This document shows, in pieces, positions 4,923-6,468 of a stretch of 6,468 nucleotides of DNA (position 1 is its first letter; the number at the start of each line of letters is the position of its first letter). The stretch is from Clostridia bacterium. GTDB lineage: Bacteria > Bacillota_A > Clostridia > Christensenellales > Aristaeellaceae. The notes below the pieces were generated by a model that saw only the letters and a list, made by a program, of their open reading frames with translations, was not told where the DNA came from and did no database searches. The translations under genes and the position numbers were made by a program. The stretch is from positions 1 to 6,468 of the forward strand of contig WRHG01000106.1 of assembly GCA_009783365.1 (NCBI GenBank), given 5' to 3'.

Positions 4923-6172
4923 TTCACCTCAACCTCCTTCACCAGGTCGGCGTACCGGAGCGTCTGGCCACCGCGTTCACAGGCGATATCATCACCGCCA
5001 GTCTGTTTGTGCGCAGCGTAACGTCGTAAAATAACGCTGGCGTATTTCTCATCCAATTCGAGCATGAAGCAGATACGATCTGTCTGTTCGCAAGCGATGA
5101 GCGTCGATCCGCTACCACCGAAGGTGTCCAGAACGATACTGTTAGCTTGGCTGCTGTTGCGGATCGGATACGCCAGCAGGTCGAGCGGCTTGCTGTTTGG
5201 GTGGTCGCTGTTGCGCTTCGGCTTAGGATAGTTCCAGATCGTCGCCTCTGAGCGGCCGGCGTACCACTTGTGCTTACCGGATTTCAGCCAGCCGTAGAGG
5301 ATCGGTTCATGCTGCCACTGATACGGAGAGCGGCCCATGACGAAACTGTCCTTTGCCCAGATGCAGGTGCCGGAGAGATGGAAGCCCGCTTCCCGGAACG
5401 CCCTGCGGAAATTCTCGCCCTCGGTGTCGGCATGGAAGATATACGCGGAGCCGCCGCCCTCCAGATTTTCCGCAAGGTTGCGGAACGCTGAAAGCAAAAA
5501 GGTGTAGAACTGGTCCGCCTTCATGCTGTCATTTTTGATCTTCAGCCCACTCGCCGACTCAAACGCGACATTGTACGGTGGATCTGTCAGGACTAGGTTC
5601 GCCTTGCGCCCGTCCATAAGCCTGCGGACGGTATCAGCGTCGGTGGCGTCGCCGCAGATGAGGCGGTGACGGCCCAGTGTCCAGACGTCACCGGGCAAAA
5701 CGAAGGCCGCCTCTTCTAAAGCGGCTGTCAGGTCGAAATCGTCGTCCTGTACATCCTCTTCGCCAGTGGCGAATAGCTTCTCGATCTCCTCCGCGTCAAA
5801 GCCGGTCAATTCCAGGTCGAAACCGAGTCCTTTCAGGTCGGCGAACTCAATGGCAAGCATCTCCTCATCCCACCCGGCGTTCATTGCCAGCCGGTTATCC
5901 GCCAGGATGTACGCGCGCTTCTGCGCGTCCGTCAGATGTTCCACAAAGACACATGGGACCTCTGCGTACCCTTCCGCTTTCGCCGCAAGGATCCTGCCGT
6001 GGCCTGCAATGATGTTCAGGTCTTTGTCCACGATACACGGGCTCACAAATCCGAACTCCCGGAGGCTTGAGCGAAGCTGAAGGACCTGTTCCTTGCTATG
6101 GGTGCGGGCGTTCCGCGTGTATGGGATAAGGCGGTCAACAGCCACCTTTTCAAATCTCTCCGTTGTTTGCAT
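4919..6172 (-). CDS. ParB-domain DNA methyltransferase (N6-adenine or N4-cytosine), beta class
   Basis: A 417-residue enzyme that should transfer a methyl group from S-adenosylmethionine to an exocyclic amino group in DNA. Residues 1-90 form a ParB/sulfiredoxin-like N-terminal domain (NARTHSKEQ at 21-29, GHGR at 57-60). The catalytic domain begins near 160 (PGDVWTLGRHRLICGDA). Motif IV DPPY is at 197-200, and motif I is LDTFGGSGSTLIAC (348-361). Motif IV before motif I marks the beta class. HPNSKPLDL (324-332) is the usual conserved stretch ahead of motif I. All key motifs are intact, so activity is likely; the target sequence cannot be read from the DNA. The gene starts three bases after the preceding stop, with GGGGG ten bases upstream, and its TGA overlaps the next ATG. 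Such phage enzymes often protect DNA from host restriction; that role here is inferred. Confidence 0.95.
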   Translation of the reverse strand: MQTTERFEKVAVDRLIPYTRNARTHSKEQVLQLRSSLREFGFVSPCIVDKDLNIIAGHGRILAAKAEGYAEVPCVFVEHLTDAQKRAYILADNRLAMNAGWDEEMLAIEFADLKGLGFDLELTGFDAEEIEKLFATGEEDVQDDDFDLTAALEEAAFVLPGDVWTLGRHRLICGDATDADTVRRLMDGRKANLVLTDPPYNVAFESASGLKIKNDSMKADQFYTFLLSAFRNLAENLEGGGSAYIFHADTEGENFRRAFREAGFHLSGTCIWAKDSFVMGRSPYQWQHEPILYGWLKSGKHKWYAGRSEATIWNYPKPKRNSDHPNSKPLDLLAYPIRNSSQANSIVLDTFGGSGSTLIACEQTDRICFMLELDEKYASVILRRYAAHKQTGGDDIACERGGQTLRYADLVKEVEVK

Positions 6173-6175
6173 TTG

Positions 6176-6468
6176 CTAGAACCCCCTGTTCGCCAGCAGT
6201 TGAAGGAACGCGTTTGCCGTGTCCCTGTTCGGATCAAAGTCCTTTGTCGCGTTCTGCGCGACGATCGACCAGATTTCCCGGTAGAAAGCGGTCATCTGCT
6301 TCATGTACTCTATCGTAATCCGTACATATGGGGATTGTTTGCCGCCCTGCATGACACGCCCGAGTTTGCGGTTCATGTATTCGCTTTCGAGGTAAGACCG
6401 CCGTGTAAAAGCGAAGTCTTCAATAAGCTGGCGCGGCACATACTTCTCACAGCCGGCCGAGCGTACCC
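6176..6468 (-). CDS. Terminase small subunit-like protein (P27-like), C-terminal part only
   Basis: The frame is open from the window edge to TAG 6178-6176 (about 97 codons visible). It reads YLESEYMNRKLGRVM, SPYVRITIEYMKQMTAFYRE, IWSIVAQNA and DPNRDTANAFLQLLANRGF at the end. The 'SPYV....YMKQ......IW.IV..N' pattern resembles C-terminal parts of P27-type small terminase subunits, which recognise phage DNA for packaging. The family is helical, and this stretch looks helical. A GTG at 6439 could serve as a start, but coding-like residues (RSAGCEKY) continue upstream, so I treat it as a truncated gene. Its place at the head of an operon leading to the large terminase supports the call. The assignment rests on pattern memory and position. 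Confidence 0.6.
   Translation of the reverse strand, partial: VRSAGCEKYVPRQLIEDFAFTRRSYLESEYMNRKLGRVMQGGKQSPYVRITIEYMKQMTAFYREIWSIVAQNATKDFDPNRDTANAFLQLLANRGF

Overview
The window looks like the DNA-packaging/early head region of a tailed phage or prophage. Every gene I support lies on the minus strand, so the gene order runs from right to left. The organism cannot be named from this window. AGGAGG-type ribosome binding sites and the family set (DUF4314/DUF5049-like, the so-called 'virulence protein' family, ParB-domain methyltransferase, P27-like small terminase) point to a Clostridia-like Firmicutes host with moderately high GC, possibly known only from metagenomes.

Layout in transcription order: the C-terminal part of a small terminase subunit-like gene (6468-6176, cut by the window edge); an intact ParB-domain beta-class adenine/N4-cytosine DNA methyltransferase (6172-4919); a C5-cytosine DNA methyltransferase overlapping it by ATGA (4922-3744) with a TAA codon exactly in front of its catalytic Cys; a conserved phage protein of unknown role (3566-2721); a DUF4314+DUF5049-like protein overlapping the previous stop (2737-2318); two small proteins of unknown role (2141-1920 and 1880-1635); and the large terminase subunit (1459 to beyond position 1).

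The main find is that the large terminase is interrupted by an in-frame 346-residue intein (1210-173) inside its Walker A motif, between Lys and Ser of GKKNGK|S. The intein starts with Gln rather than Cys/Ser and carries the Trp/Cys/Thr triplet (W67, C325, T344) expected of class 3 inteins. It also contains a LAGLIDADG endonuclease whose first motif has Asp replaced by Asn. Without splicing, the ATPase that packages the phage genome could not form its P-loop.

The second find is the cytosine methyltransferase. Its frame is complete from motif I to the final GNAVVP motif except for a six-base, two-codon insertion (TAA GCG) splitting GGFP|CQPF. A second minus-strand frame stays open across the same region (4741-3899). 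It encodes four W-x-T-P repeats and an LMGFPDGW ending, a pattern I recognise from phage-associated hypothetical proteins. The locus is therefore either a decaying methyltransferase, a recoded one, or dual-coding DNA.

Gaps are short. The three larger ones (1460-1634, 2181-2317, 3567-3743) hold small hairpins or palindromes, a weak possible promoter and ribosome binding sites. I saw no tRNA, rRNA, CRISPR array, insertion sequence or attachment site.
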